A DNA stretch of 64,000 nucleotides. Source: Campylobacter jejuni subsp. jejuni 414 (GTDB taxonomy: Bacteria; Campylobacterota; Campylobacteria; Campylobacterales; Campylobacteraceae). A model generated the notes under the pieces. The model did no database searches. It had not been told where the DNA came from and saw only the letters and a list, made by a program, of their open reading frames with translations. The stretch lies in assembly GCA_000163995.1 (NCBI GenBank), contig CM000855.1, forward strand, positions 1,551,010 to 1,615,009. The letters are read 5' to 3'. Shown here in pieces: positions 9,101-17,355 of this stretch (positions are counted from its first letter, which is position 1; the number at the start of each line of letters is the position of its first letter). Position numbers and translations under genes: made by a program.

Positions 9101-11783
9101 CATTTGAGTACATTGTATTAATAAGCTGATTTTCAAAAAAAGAATCTCCTATTACAACAAATTTATGCAAATTTTTATTTTTAAATTGATTTACAACATT
9201 TAAAAATCCAAAATACTCATCTTTGTTTATGATCAAAGTATTTGTGGTATACTCATAAGAAATATCATCAATTTTCTTATTCTCAAGTGTAAATAAACCA
9301 GAATTAGTGATATCAGGTATAGAATTTAAAATTAAATCTTGACTATTTATTGCTTTTTTTAAATCTGAATCAACTAAAGCAAAATTTTTATCTAGATTAT
9401 TCACTAAGCCTTGATTATACTCTTTAGAATTAAGTTCTAATTTACCATTTGATGTAATGATAGCTTCAGATTTTGCCTTAAAAATAATTTTAGCATCAAG
9501 ATTCCATTCTTTTTGATCAGGAATAAATCTTTTTGAAGCATAGTCACTACCAAACAATAAAGAAAAATATTGGTTTAAAGCGGAATTTTTGGTTGCTGCA
9601 TCCTTAAGAGCATTCCATGCTGATTCTCTTTGATGATCTTTCACTTTATTGTTAGAAAAATACTTTAAAGCATCAAGTAAGCTTTCATGATTTCTCAAAT
9701 AACGAGCCGAGTTAGTATTCCAAGTTCCAAGATATTCTTTGGCAAAAAATCCATCAACTTTAATTTGCTCTAAAATTTCTTTTAGAGAAATTTCTTTACT
9801 TAAAGACTTGTTATCTACACTCCCAAAAGATACAATATTTCCTTGAGCAAGGATTTTTCCATTATTATTTATTTGCCTAGAATTATCTTTTGATTGTATG
9901 TTGATATTAATATTCTTACCAGCTTGTATAGAGGCTTGCTTACTGTCTAATAAATTATTATATTTTACAATATCAGTAATTCCTACTTCCATATTCCATC
10001 GTTTAAAAAGAGTATCACCATAATTAACCTGACCAAAACCCTGGGAAGATTCGGTTGTAGTATTAAGCACTCCTGTTAAATTTGCATTATTATTTAAGGT
10101 ATTTGCTTCAATATTAACATCTTTATCTGCAAAAATTAAAGCATTATTATTAATCGTATTGGCATCTAAATATAAATTATTTAAACTGTTAAAAGTTGAA
10201 TTGTTTGTAAGTGTTGTAGCATGTGCTCTAAGATTATTGTTTGAAAATAAATAACCATCATTAACAATATCTTTATCAGCATAAATATTTAATTCTTTTC
10301 CACTAGCAACAAGATTTTTAATATGAATATTTTTTGCATCAAGCTCTATCGAAGAAGCATTTTCAAGCTTTGAATTGATATCTAAATTGTTTAAACTTTT
10401 TATATAAAGTAAATTATTCGCATATAAATCTCCATAATTTAAAGTTAGATCTTTATTAGCTTGTATTTTGATATCATTTTGACTTAAAACCTTACCATTA
10501 TTAATAAAATTATTATCATTGAGTGTTACAAATATATCTTTATTTGCCGAGACTTCTCCTTGATTGTCAAAAGAATTTGTAACAATTTTAATATCATTTA
10601 AAGCATTAATAAACCCAAAATTGCTAGTTTTATCTTGAGTATTTAAAACTAAATTATCAGTAAAAATTTTTGAATTTTCTTGATTTATCTTGAAAAGATC
10701 TTTTGTTTCTTTACTAAGATTTACTTGTTTTGCATTTTCAAAGCTATTAGCATTGATTTGAATTTGTTGGCCTTTATAGAGTCCTTCATTTATAATTTTT
10801 CCATCTGCTTTCAAATCAATTTTATCTGCATTAATCAAAGATGTTTTAATATCTTTAGCATCTATTTTAATACTTCCCTTTGCATTTACACCTATAGCCT
10901 GAAATTCTGCTTTATCCTTAACTTTTACTATAACATCCTCAAGTCCACGTATTATTCCACTATGCCTTACACCAACACCCTCTTCTGTACTAACAAGTGT
11001 AACTGTATTTGCATACATAGAACCTAGATTCCTACCATCAATCCCATAAGCAATTTTATTATCCACTTGTCTTGAGGCAAGAATTTTAGGAATATTGCCA
11101 TTGCTTAAATCTACTTTATTAAGTCCGGCTATAAAATTAATATTAGATAAATGTTCTCCTGCTTGATAATGAGCAATATTACCAGCGATATCTATACTAC
11201 GACTAATTACATTAAAATAATCTCCATCAACCGCAACACCTTTATCTCCAATAGATATTTTACCATTACTTTTTACATCTACAATATTCCCATTAAATTG
11301 ACCTGTAGTAAAAGTCGCGCCTGTTGTATTTAAAAAAGACGCCCCATTAAGACTAAAACCATTTTCATTGGCAAAAATTAAATTAGCACTTTTTCCAAAC
11401 ACCTCAACAGCACCATTAATATTAGAAGCTTGTTTGCTTGAAATTTCATTAATAATAGTATCTGCATTTTGTTTTAAATTTGGATTTTTATTTACCCATC
11501 CACCAATTTGAGAATTACCATCGACTAAGCTATTATTAAAAATCACCCCATCTTTAACATTAAAGTCTTCAAATTGATTATGTGAAACCCCATTTTGATT
11601 TGGATTTTTAATATTAATCACATCTGTTTTATTGCTTGATTGCGTAAAATCTGCTGTTTTTGAAACAATAATATTACCATTTCTCTGACGTAAATCTGCT
11701 GATAATAATACGCAAGGAAACAAAGCACCAAGAAGCGTTAAGTTTAACGATAAACGAACAATTTTCTTTTTATTAAATTCCAT
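6195..11783 (-). CDS. TpsA filamentous haemagglutinin-like exoprotein
   Basis: 1862 residues from the ATG at 11781-11783, chosen because AGGAGG lies eight bases upstream; a start 30 bases earlier has none. Signal peptide about 1-30 (ending VLLSA). The TPS secretion domain follows (about 31-270), with the family's NPNL motif near residue 100 (NKNPNLKQNADTIINEISS) and FANENGFSLNGASFLNTTG. Long beta-helix repeats (Asn/Asp/Ile-rich, N-I-x-A type) run to about 620 and from about 965 to near 1840. Near 941-955 a YVVIKQ...VLAPMLYF motif resembles the transition motif of FhaB/CdiA proteins. Almost no cysteine. No VENN motif or distinct C-terminal toxin domain is visible, and no immunity-size ORF follows, so an adhesin or haemolysin-like role is likelier than contact-dependent inhibition. 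Accessory gene between the Cj1633- and Cj1634c-equivalents. Confidence 0.9.
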   Translation of the reverse strand: MEFNKKKIVRLSLNLTLLGALFPCVLLSADLRQRNGNIIVSKTADFTQSSNKTDVINIKNPNQNGVSHNQFEDFNVKDGVIFNNSLVDGNSQIGGWVNKNPNLKQNADTIINEISSKQASNINGAVEVFGKSANLIFANENGFSLNGASFLNTTGATFTTGQFNGNIVDVKSNGKISIGDKGVAVDGDYFNVISRSIDIAGNIAHYQAGEHLSNINFIAGLNKVDLSNGNIPKILASRQVDNKIAYGIDGRNLGSMYANTVTLVSTEEGVGVRHSGIIRGLEDVIVKVKDKAEFQAIGVNAKGSIKIDAKDIKTSLINADKIDLKADGKIINEGLYKGQQIQINANSFENAKQVNLSKETKDLFKINQENSKIFTDNLVLNTQDKTSNFGFINALNDIKIVTNSFDNQGEVSANKDIFVTLNDNNFINNGKVLSQNDIKIQANKDLTLNYGDLYANNLLYIKSLNNLDINSKLENASSIELDAKNIHIKNLVASGKELNIYADKDIVNDGYLFSNNNLRAHATTLTNNSTFNSLNNLYLDANTINNNALIFADKDVNIEANTLNNNANLTGVLNTTTESSQGFGQVNYGDTLFKRWNMEVGITDIVKYNNLLDSKQASIQAGKNININIQSKDNSRQINNNGKILAQGNIVSFGSVDNKSLSKEISLKEILEQIKVDGFFAKEYLGTWNTNSARYLRNHESLLDALKYFSNNKVKDHQRESAWNALKDAATKNSALNQYFSLLFGSDYASKRFIPDQKEWNLDAKIIFKAKSEAIITSNGKLELNSKEYNQGLVNNLDKNFALVDSDLKKAINSQDLILNSIPDITNSGLFTLENKKIDDISYEYTTNTLIINKDEYFGFLNVVNQFKNKNLHKFVVIGDSFFENQLINTMYSNALQSNIKLSKEDIKKLFENGVEYANEHGLNLGQGLAENQTIDQDMILYVVIKQNDKNVLAPMLYFSKETIANNQINSNLAGKAGVDINTGSFNSTLSGIASNGKININASNEIGLHSSNLNAKNINLSANNVNIDTVLGIDEKGSYNSIKKGEIKGNDIVNIDSKKDLNIKNSDISTSANDSKIVLRSQNGNVNIENDYSKLSSFEEVNTDSQKSNTATTINGILNTNIKGSNVGIISNKDVNIIGSNIAANSKIDINANNVNVKDAHEVSKVEINGVYSKSIETSYENANLETSKSVGSNLNSKGDINVNTSGNIAITGSTLQANKSANLNGKNIVIENGQTQISSSAHSSTSSIVGYKQSSVNTDTSLVSSSKVQSGDLNLNAQKNLTVKGSEFSGGDVNIKADNVDFIAAQNKTHTKNNSFAIGVFADSNLELAGHGLGVNYSFTQDKSSVSPKNNTNSITQDGVKSDLFGSAEAGLEFSKTDKISEERTYVSNAVKGSNININVNNTLDIGGANFEADKNINLRAGGIASTKYENTKTENNSGFGLYIKERVETSSPIASAINQSVQNVVAKNNNLDINYGILASQAFANTVNILSNNLVNAGSNETLGLKFNQDKSQSSSENISKINAGGNLNLESTKGNIVLNGVEANGDVINIKAKDDVILNAAKSKNSSSSTSFEAAITNQQSAGYHAIDGGTVDKGIEDWVSLSYSTSNEAKFVNTNFNANNININTGKDFVLNGANVKTSNNVVLNVGGNLEVNSLTDTSKFQKYSALLDASVAGGLSSNHLITGSVVGTLGMGYAKTDKTAIAAQSGISAANEINAHVNGDLKLQGGILNSDSQKGNLVVDGKIKNSEINIHEKSDGATVKLSGGTNKSFGGVIKINDHIDKTSSINSAANINISKNHNISTDTQNTINTQDHSWAGGAINLKSSASKIKNGISKITGQSSNSDGPYVNESTQTTRL

Positions 11784-11815
11784 AATATCCCTCCTAAAAT
11801 AATGATATTTCAATT

Positions 11816-11821
11816 ATTATA
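11816..11821 (-). promoter_or_regulatory. Likely -10 box of the tpsA-tpsB operon
   Basis: TATAAT on the minus strand, about 33 bases before the tpsA start, preceded by a strongly A/T-rich run with T tracts, as in Campylobacter sigma-70 promoters. AGGAGG follows at 11790-11795. No obvious operator seen. Confidence 0.45.
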
Positions 11822-11930
11822 TATTAAAAAGTTTAATTTATTCTTTTTTTACATAATTTAGATATAAAAGTATTAAAAGTTTTAAAAAACAAACGATATT
11901 GTGTATAATCTTTTCAAAATATTGCAATTA

Positions 11931-11955
11931 AGCCCATGAAAATGGGCTTTTTTAT
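11931..11955. terminator. Hairpin terminator beside the aroC stop
   Basis: AAGCCCAT (11931-11938) and ATGGGCTT (11942-11949) form an 8-bp stem with a tight loop, followed on the plus strand by TTTTTTATTTT. It is thus a good plus-strand terminator, yet no plus-strand gene lies upstream within 7 kb. It can also end aroC transcripts on the minus strand, with a weaker T tract. Confidence 0.7.
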
Positions 11956-13040
11956 TTTAATCCATAGGCACTTTTTAAGTTATTTAAATTCGCACTTGCA
12001 TTTAAAAGCAAACAATCAGCCAAAACCAAACGCACCATAGCGCTAGCTACAACACTTCCTCTAATTCCTACACAAGGATCATGTCTACCTTTTAGCTCAA
12101 ATTCCAAATTATTACCAAATTTATCCATACTTTCTTGCTTGGCAAAAATAGAAGGAGTAGGCTTAAAATAAGTTTTTAAAATAAGATCTTCCCCATTTGA
12201 AATTCCTCCTAAAATTCCTCCACTATGATTACTTAAAAACTTACCATCTTTTAAAGCATCATTGTTTTGTGAGCCACGCATTTTACTTGAGTTAATTCCT
12301 TCACCTATTTCAACCGCTTTAACAGCATTAACCCCCATTAAAGCATGAGCTAATTTAGAATCTAACTTATCATAAAGAACCTCTCCAAGCCCTACAAGCA
12401 TACCACTAACTTTTGTAAAAACAGCAGCGCCTACGCTATCTTTCGAATTTCTAGCACTTAAAATTTCATTTTTAAAGTCATTTTCTAGTTTTGGATCTAA
12501 ACAAAAAATTTCACTTTCCTTAGCAAATTCAAAATCAAACTCTTCTTCTTTTAAATTTGATACAAAAGCTCCTACTCCAAAAACACCGCTTTGAACACAA
12601 ATGCTAAATTCACGTAAAAGCATGCTTGCAACTGCACCACCGGCTACTCTAGCAACACTTTCTCTAGCACTGGATCTACCCCCGCCTCTATGATCTCTTA
12701 CGCCATATTTATAAAAATAAGTAAAATCTGCATGAGCGGGACGAAATAAATCTTTTAAATTGTCATAATCTTTAGAATGTGCGTTTTCATTAAAAACCAC
12801 TATAGCTATGGGATGACCTGTTGTATATCCTTCAAAAACCCCACTTAAAACCTGAACTTTATCGCCTTCTTTTCTTGGCGTTGTAAATTTACCTCCACCT
12901 TTGCGTTTATCAAGCTCATTTTGCAAAAATTCTTCATCAAATTTAACCCCAGCAGGCATTCCATCGATAATGCACCCAACAGCTACGCCATGAGACTCAC
13001 CAAAGCTTGTAAATTTTAATCTTGTACCAAAAGTATTCAC
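11952..13040 (-). CDS. aroC: Chorismate synthase
   Basis: 362 residues, normal length. Makes chorismate from EPSP, the last shikimate step, using reduced FMN. Family signatures are clear: FGESHGVAVGCIIDGMPAG at the N terminus, GRSSARESVARVAGGAVA (about 120-137), and a C-terminal KGRHDPCVGIRG. The start overlaps the last base of rnc, its upstream partner on the same strand. Cytoplasmic housekeeping enzyme. Confidence 0.97.
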   Translation of the reverse strand: MNTFGTRLKFTSFGESHGVAVGCIIDGMPAGVKFDEEFLQNELDKRKGGGKFTTPRKEGDKVQVLSGVFEGYTTGHPIAIVVFNENAHSKDYDNLKDLFRPAHADFTYFYKYGVRDHRGGGRSSARESVARVAGGAVASMLLREFSICVQSGVFGVGAFVSNLKEEEFDFEFAKESEIFCLDPKLENDFKNEILSARNSKDSVGAAVFTKVSGMLVGLGEVLYDKLDSKLAHALMGVNAVKAVEIGEGINSSKMRGSQNNDALKDGKFLSNHSGGILGGISNGEDLILKTYFKPTPSIFAKQESMDKFGNNLEFELKGRHDPCVGIRGSVVASAMVRLVLADCLLLNASANLNNLKSAYGLK

Positions 13041-13714
13041 TATAAAGCTCCTAATTTTTCAAGTGCAATTTTTGCCGCCATCTGCTGTGCTTCTTTTTTA
13101 CTTCCTGCAATAGCTCTTGCAATTTCTTTACCATCAAGCATTAAAGCGATTTCAAATTGCTTTAAATGATCAGGACCAAAGGCACGCACTGTTTCATACT
13201 GCGGAGTTTGTCCAATTTTTCCCTGTGTAATCTCTTGTAATTTTGTTTTATAATCTTTTATAAGAATTTTTGCATCAATTTGAGGGAAATTTTTTTCTAT
13301 AAGTCTTAAAGCAATAGTTTTTGCAAACTCAAACCCTGCTTCTAAATGTATAGCCCCTATAATGGCTTCTAATGCATCTGAAAGTATAGAGGATTTTTCT
13401 TTACCCCCATTGTTTTCCTCAGCAACACTCATGAAAATAAAATCACCCAAATTTAAACTATTTGCAATTTTTGCAAAAGATTTTTCATTTACTAAAGCTG
13501 CTCTAAGCTTAGACAAATCCCCTTCAGCATCTTTGGCAAATTTATGAAAAAGATATTCACCTACAACCAGATCAAGTACAGCATCACCCAAAAATTCCAA
13601 GCGTTCGTTGTTATAAGATTTTTTAAAACTTTTATGAGTTAAAGCATGCATAAGAAGATTTTTATCCTTAAATTCATAAGTTAAATTTTGCTCTAGTTTT
13701 TCAATGTTTTTCAT
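13040..13714 (-). CDS. rnc: Ribonuclease III
   Basis: 224 residues from the second of two adjacent ATGs (13714); 13717 is equally possible and AAGGGAAA precedes both. The RNase III signature NERLEFLGDAVLDLVVGEYL (about 38-57) carries the catalytic acidic residues, and SDALEAIIGAIHLEAG is the second metal-binding motif. The C-terminal dsRNA-binding domain (about 155-224) ends GSKKEAQQMAAKIALEKL. Processes rRNA and double-stranded sRNA/mRNA, including the CJnc180/190 pair likely present in this window. It starts inside the end of rnhA. Confidence 0.96.
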   Translation of the reverse strand: MKNIEKLEQNLTYEFKDKNLLMHALTHKSFKKSYNNERLEFLGDAVLDLVVGEYLFHKFAKDAEGDLSKLRAALVNEKSFAKIANSLNLGDFIFMSVAEENNGGKEKSSILSDALEAIIGAIHLEAGFEFAKTIALRLIEKNFPQIDAKILIKDYKTKLQEITQGKIGQTPQYETVRAFGPDHLKQFEIALMLDGKEIARAIAGSKKEAQQMAAKIALEKLGAL

Positions 13715-14141
13715 CATTTTCCCTTGCAATTTTTAAAGCAGCTTCACGTGCTAATGTATCGCATCTTTCATTTTCCAAATGTCCATTATGTGCTTTTATC
13801 CAAAAAGCCTTAATCTTATGAGATTTTGCCACTTTAATATATTCTTTCCATAAATCTATATTCTTTTTACCCTTAAAATCCTTTTTTATCCATCCTTCTA
13901 GCCATTCATTAATACTTTGAACCATTAGATTAGAATCTGTAAAAAGCGAAATTTCGCAAGGCTCTTTTAAAACCTTTAAAGATTCAATGATTGCCATTAG
14001 CTCCATTCTATTATTAGTCGTATTAGCCTCAGCACCAAAACCTTCCTTTTGATATTCCTTATAACACAAAATATAAGCCCATCCACCAAAACCTGGATTA
14101 TTAAGACAAGAGCCATCTGTATAAATTTTAATATGTTTCAT
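13701..14141 (-). CDS. rnhA: Ribonuclease HI
   Basis: 146 residues. Degrades RNA in RNA-DNA hybrids. The catalytic D-E-D-D set is visible: IYTDGSC (first Asp), NRMELMAI (Glu), LFTDSNLMVQ (second Asp) and the late ENERCDTLAREAA (last Asp), plus the family's WIKAHNGHLENE. NCTC 11168 names this gene rnhB but the fold is type HI. Overlaps both neighbours by a few codons (Cj1637c-like upstream, rnc downstream), so one operon. Confidence 0.95.
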   Translation of the reverse strand: MKHIKIYTDGSCLNNPGFGGWAYILCYKEYQKEGFGAEANTTNNRMELMAIIESLKVLKEPCEISLFTDSNLMVQSINEWLEGWIKKDFKGKKNIDLWKEYIKVAKSHKIKAFWIKAHNGHLENERCDTLAREAALKIARENDEKH

Positions 14142-15114
14142 TATTTTTCACTTCGTAAATAATTTTACAGGTATTAAACTCATAACAAACAGGGCAGTGG
14201 TAAAAAAACAAAGGCATAACATTTTTACACTCAGAACAACGATATGAAAATTCTAATCCCGCATTAAAAGAATTATCTTTTAAAATTTTTAACATTTTGA
14301 AATTAGAATTTTTAAAAACAAACTGGTGTGTACCATCATGCTTTGAAATTTTACCCAAAGCATAAAAAAATTCTAAAAAATCTTGATTTTCTAGATTAAA
14401 TGTTTCGTTTTCCCTATAAAGCAAATCACAAATATCAAAAAAGTTTTGCCCTAAAAACATATGATATTTTTCAAAAATCAAACGCCCCAACATAGGGTTA
14501 TCTTTTATTTTAAATTCTAAAAGTTTTTTCTTTTTTTCTTCATCGCTAATATTAAAAGTGCAAAGCTCTAAAGCTTTGATAAAATCATGCTCTTTTTGCA
14601 CATCTTCATTAAGTTCAAAAAGACATTCTAAAAGTTCTAAATTTTCTTTATAAGAACGAAGTTTTAAATAAACAATTTTTAAAAGTTTTAAGGCTTGTAT
14701 ATTTCTTGGACGAAGTTTTAAAACTTGCAATAACACTTCTTTTGCACGCTCCAAAAATCCTGCTTTAAAATAAACTTTTGCTAAAGCAAGAAAAATAAAT
14801 TCTCTCTCTTGTTTATCTTTACATTTCTCAAGAGCGATCAAATAAATTTGAGTTGCTTTTTCAAATTCTCCACTTTTAGTAAAAATTTCAGCTAAAAAAC
14901 TTAAATTTCCAAAACTCAAGCTGCTATTTCTTAATAACTCTTTATGAGCGTTATCCATTTCAAATTTTTTTATAAATTTTTCAAGCTTTTGTTCTTCGTC
15001 TTTGCTAGCAAATATTTTCCAAATATAATTAGCAACAGCTACAACAAATACTAAAATGGTTAAAATTATAAGCCCCACTAAAGGGTCTCTGTATTCTACA
15101 AAGAAAAAATCCAT
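14128..15114 (-). CDS. LapB/YciM-like membrane-anchored TPR protein with zinc ribbon (Cj1637c)
   Basis: 328 residues. One N-terminal membrane helix (LVGLIILTILVFVVAVANYIW), then helical repeats of TPR type (about 60-230, for example IYLIALEKCKDKQEREFIFLALAKVYFKAGFLERA), and a C-terminal rubredoxin-like knuckle with CSEC (about 291) and CPVC (about 306). This architecture is that of LapB (YciM), which in enterobacteria controls LPS synthesis by steering LpxC to FtsH. Role in Campylobacter is not established; the call rests on architecture. Overlaps rnhA. Confidence 0.65.
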   Translation of the reverse strand: MDFFFVEYRDPLVGLIILTILVFVVAVANYIWKIFASKDEEQKLEKFIKKFEMDNAHKELLRNSSLSFGNLSFLAEIFTKSGEFEKATQIYLIALEKCKDKQEREFIFLALAKVYFKAGFLERAKEVLLQVLKLRPRNIQALKLLKIVYLKLRSYKENLELLECLFELNEDVQKEHDFIKALELCTFNISDEEKKKKLLEFKIKDNPMLGRLIFEKYHMFLGQNFFDICDLLYRENETFNLENQDFLEFFYALGKISKHDGTHQFVFKNSNFKMLKILKDNSFNAGLEFSYRCSECKNVMPLFFYHCPVCYEFNTCKIIYEVKNNETY

Positions 15115-15184
15115 AGTCTCGCTCTAAAAAATTTTATGCCAAATTATAGCCAAATCTTTGTATAATTTTAACAAGGTTTGTAAA

Positions 15185-17001
15185 ATGATAACTAAAGAAA
15201 GTATAGAAAATTTATCCCAAAGACTTAATATTGTTGATATTATAGAAAATTATATCGAAGTAAAAAAACAAGGCTCTAGTTTTGTTTGCATTTGTCCTTT
15301 CCATGCAGATAAAAACCCTTCTATGCACATCAACCCTGCCAAAGGTTTTTATCATTGTTTTTCTTGTAAAGCTGGTGGAGATGCTTTTAAATTTATAATG
15401 GATTATGAAAAATTAAGTTTTGCTGATGCAGTTGAAAAAGCTGCAAGCCTTAGTAATTTTACTTTAAGCTATACAAAAGAAAAACAAGAAAACAAAAAAG
15501 AACTAAAATCTATACTACCAAGTTTAAATGCGTATTTTAAAGATAATCTCAAACACCACAAAGAAGTCTTAATTTACCTTTACCAAAGAGCTTTAAATGA
15601 TAAGGACATAGCTAAATTTGAATTAGGTTTTGCAGGAGCAAGTGAAGATAGTATAAGATTATTACAAAATCAAAAAATTCCTTTAGAAGATGCTATGAGC
15701 GTTGGCGCCCTAAAAAAGGATGAAAATAATGAATTTTACTCAAGTTTCATATGGCGCATAACCTTTCCAATCTACGATCAGAAAGACTTATTAGTAGGGT
15801 TTGGAGGGCGTACTTTAAATCCTAATATACCAGCAAAATATGTAAATTCACCTCAAAATGTACTTTTTGATAAAAGTAGAATTTTTTATGCTTTTAATAT
15901 CGCTAAAGAAAATATAGCCAAAAAAAAAGAAATAATAGTATGTGAAGGCTATATGGATGCAATAGCTTTTCACAAAGCAGGATTTGACAATGCTGTAGCA
16001 GTCCTTGGAACAGCATTAACTGAACATCATTTACCCTTAATCCGTCGTTATGAAGCAAAAGTGATTTTATGTTTTGACAATGATGAAGCAGGATTAAAAG
16101 CTGCAACACGATCAGCATTTTTATTAAGCACAAATAAAATAGACGGTAAAGTGGCAATTTTACAAGGTGGAAAAGATCCTGCCGAACTCGTAGCAAAAAA
16201 TGAAAGTGCAAAACTTCATGATATACTCGATAAAGGAATAGAGCTTGGTGAATTTTACATCAGACGCTTAATATCTGCTTATTCCATAAATTCTGCTCTT
16301 GACAAACAAAAAGCTTTAGAAACTATACAAAAATACACCTTTAATCTTGAACCTTTAGTAGCGAATTCCTATACCAATCTAGTTTCAAATTTATTAAAAG
16401 TAGATGAAAAATTTATCATCTTATCACAAAATCCAAAAAAACCTATACAAACCCCTTTAATTTCTCAAAATAGATACAATTTTCATAAAGAAAAAATTCA
16501 CATTGCAGAATTAGAACTTATAGCTTTTTTAAAACAACATCCAGATATATGTAGTGATTTTAAACAAATTAGCGATAGTGTTTGTTTTAAGCATAAAATT
16601 CTATTGGATAAAATTTTGGAAAAAAGGGTTATGAAGATAGTGATATTAGAGAATTTGAAAGTAAAAATATTCGAAAAAAATTAAGCTATAGCGAATTTTT
16701 ATTGGGTATTTGCAAGGTTAATTTAGCTTTTTTAAACAATATAAAGATTAAAAATTCTACACTTGGGTTTAAAAAACAACTTTTTACGCTTATTGATAAA
16801 AATTTAAATCTTTTAATTAAAAATTTAAATGCCCAAGAGTTAAATAATTTTTTAAAAGAATATTTAAGTTTCTTAAAACATGAAAAAAATGAAGAGAATT
16901 TACAACAATCATTTAAAAATCTAAGTAGAATCTTCCATAAAAAAAACTTTACAGCTTATGATTTAAGATTTGATATACAAAATAATGACGAACCTTTTTA
17001 A
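15185..17001 (+). CDS. dnaG: DNA primase DnaG, interrupted by a one-base frameshift
   Basis: Starts at ATG 15185 (MITKESIENL). Visible domains: CHC2 zinc finger (CICPFHADKNPSMH...YHCFSC), the primase core and Toprim motifs CEGYMDAIAFH and CFDNDEAG. At codon about 480 the run GAAAAAAGGG (six A, 16620-16625) puts the reading out of frame and it stops at 16682-16684; the rest (KGYEDSDIREFES...GICKVNLAFLNN) continues in the -1 frame to 17001. With one extra A the gene is 605 residues, the length I recall for C. jejuni DnaG. The lost part is the C-terminal DnaB-binding domain. DnaG is essential, so this is a sequence error, a slippage-corrected gene or a real truncation (see findings). Confidence 0.88.
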
Positions 17002-17082
17002 TTTATTTAAATTTCAAGCCTCAATTTACCTTTTTTTAAACACAATCACGCTAAAGTATATAAAAATTTTTAAGGATAAATT

Positions 17083-17355
17083 ATGATGCCTTTTAGTGAT
17101 GAAGAGCTTATAAATCCTGTTAAAGCGAGTCTAGAAAAGAGCTTACCTATGCTTGAACGCGATGGTGGAGGGCTTGAATTTTTAGGAATTAAAAATGGAG
17201 TCGTTTATGTCCATTTAATAGGAGCTTGCAAGGGCTGTACATCAAGTGGAATAACACTAAAATACGGCCTTGAAAGGCAACTAAAAATTGACATTCATCC
17301 AGAAATCACTATAGTTAATTTAAATGGCGGAGTAGAAGAATTTGCAAAATTATAA
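17083..17355 (+). CDS. NifU C-terminal-domain Fe-S protein (Cj1639)
   Basis: 90 residues. A stand-alone NifU/Nfu C-terminal domain: PMLERDGGGLEFLGI...GACKGCTSSGITLKYGLERQL, with the CKGC pair that holds an Fe-S cluster for transfer to apo-proteins. AAGGAT lies six bases before the first of two ATGs (17083 and 17086). Overlaps the start of the next gene. Acts in the cytoplasm in Fe-S delivery. Confidence 0.9.
   Translation: MMPFSDEELINPVKASLEKSLPMLERDGGGLEFLGIKNGVVYVHLIGACKGCTSSGITLKYGLERQLKIDIHPEITIVNLNGGVEEFAKL

Noticed and set aside
10680-11333. Plus-strand ORFs opposite tpsA (115 and 60 codons)
   Set aside because: Composition (Ile/Tyr/Cys/Asn-rich) is what antisense of an Asn/Asp/Ile-rich repeat gene gives; no ribosome sites and no likely function.
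6195-11783. CdiA-type toxin identity
   Set aside because: No VENN motif, no distinct C-terminal domain, no immunity ORF, and gene order opposite to cdiBAI.
16702-17001. Separate 99-residue gene after dnaG starting at TTG
   Set aside because: Its sequence continues the primase C-terminal part seamlessly upstream of the TTG in the same frame, and adding one base gives a 605-residue DnaG; it is not an independent gene.
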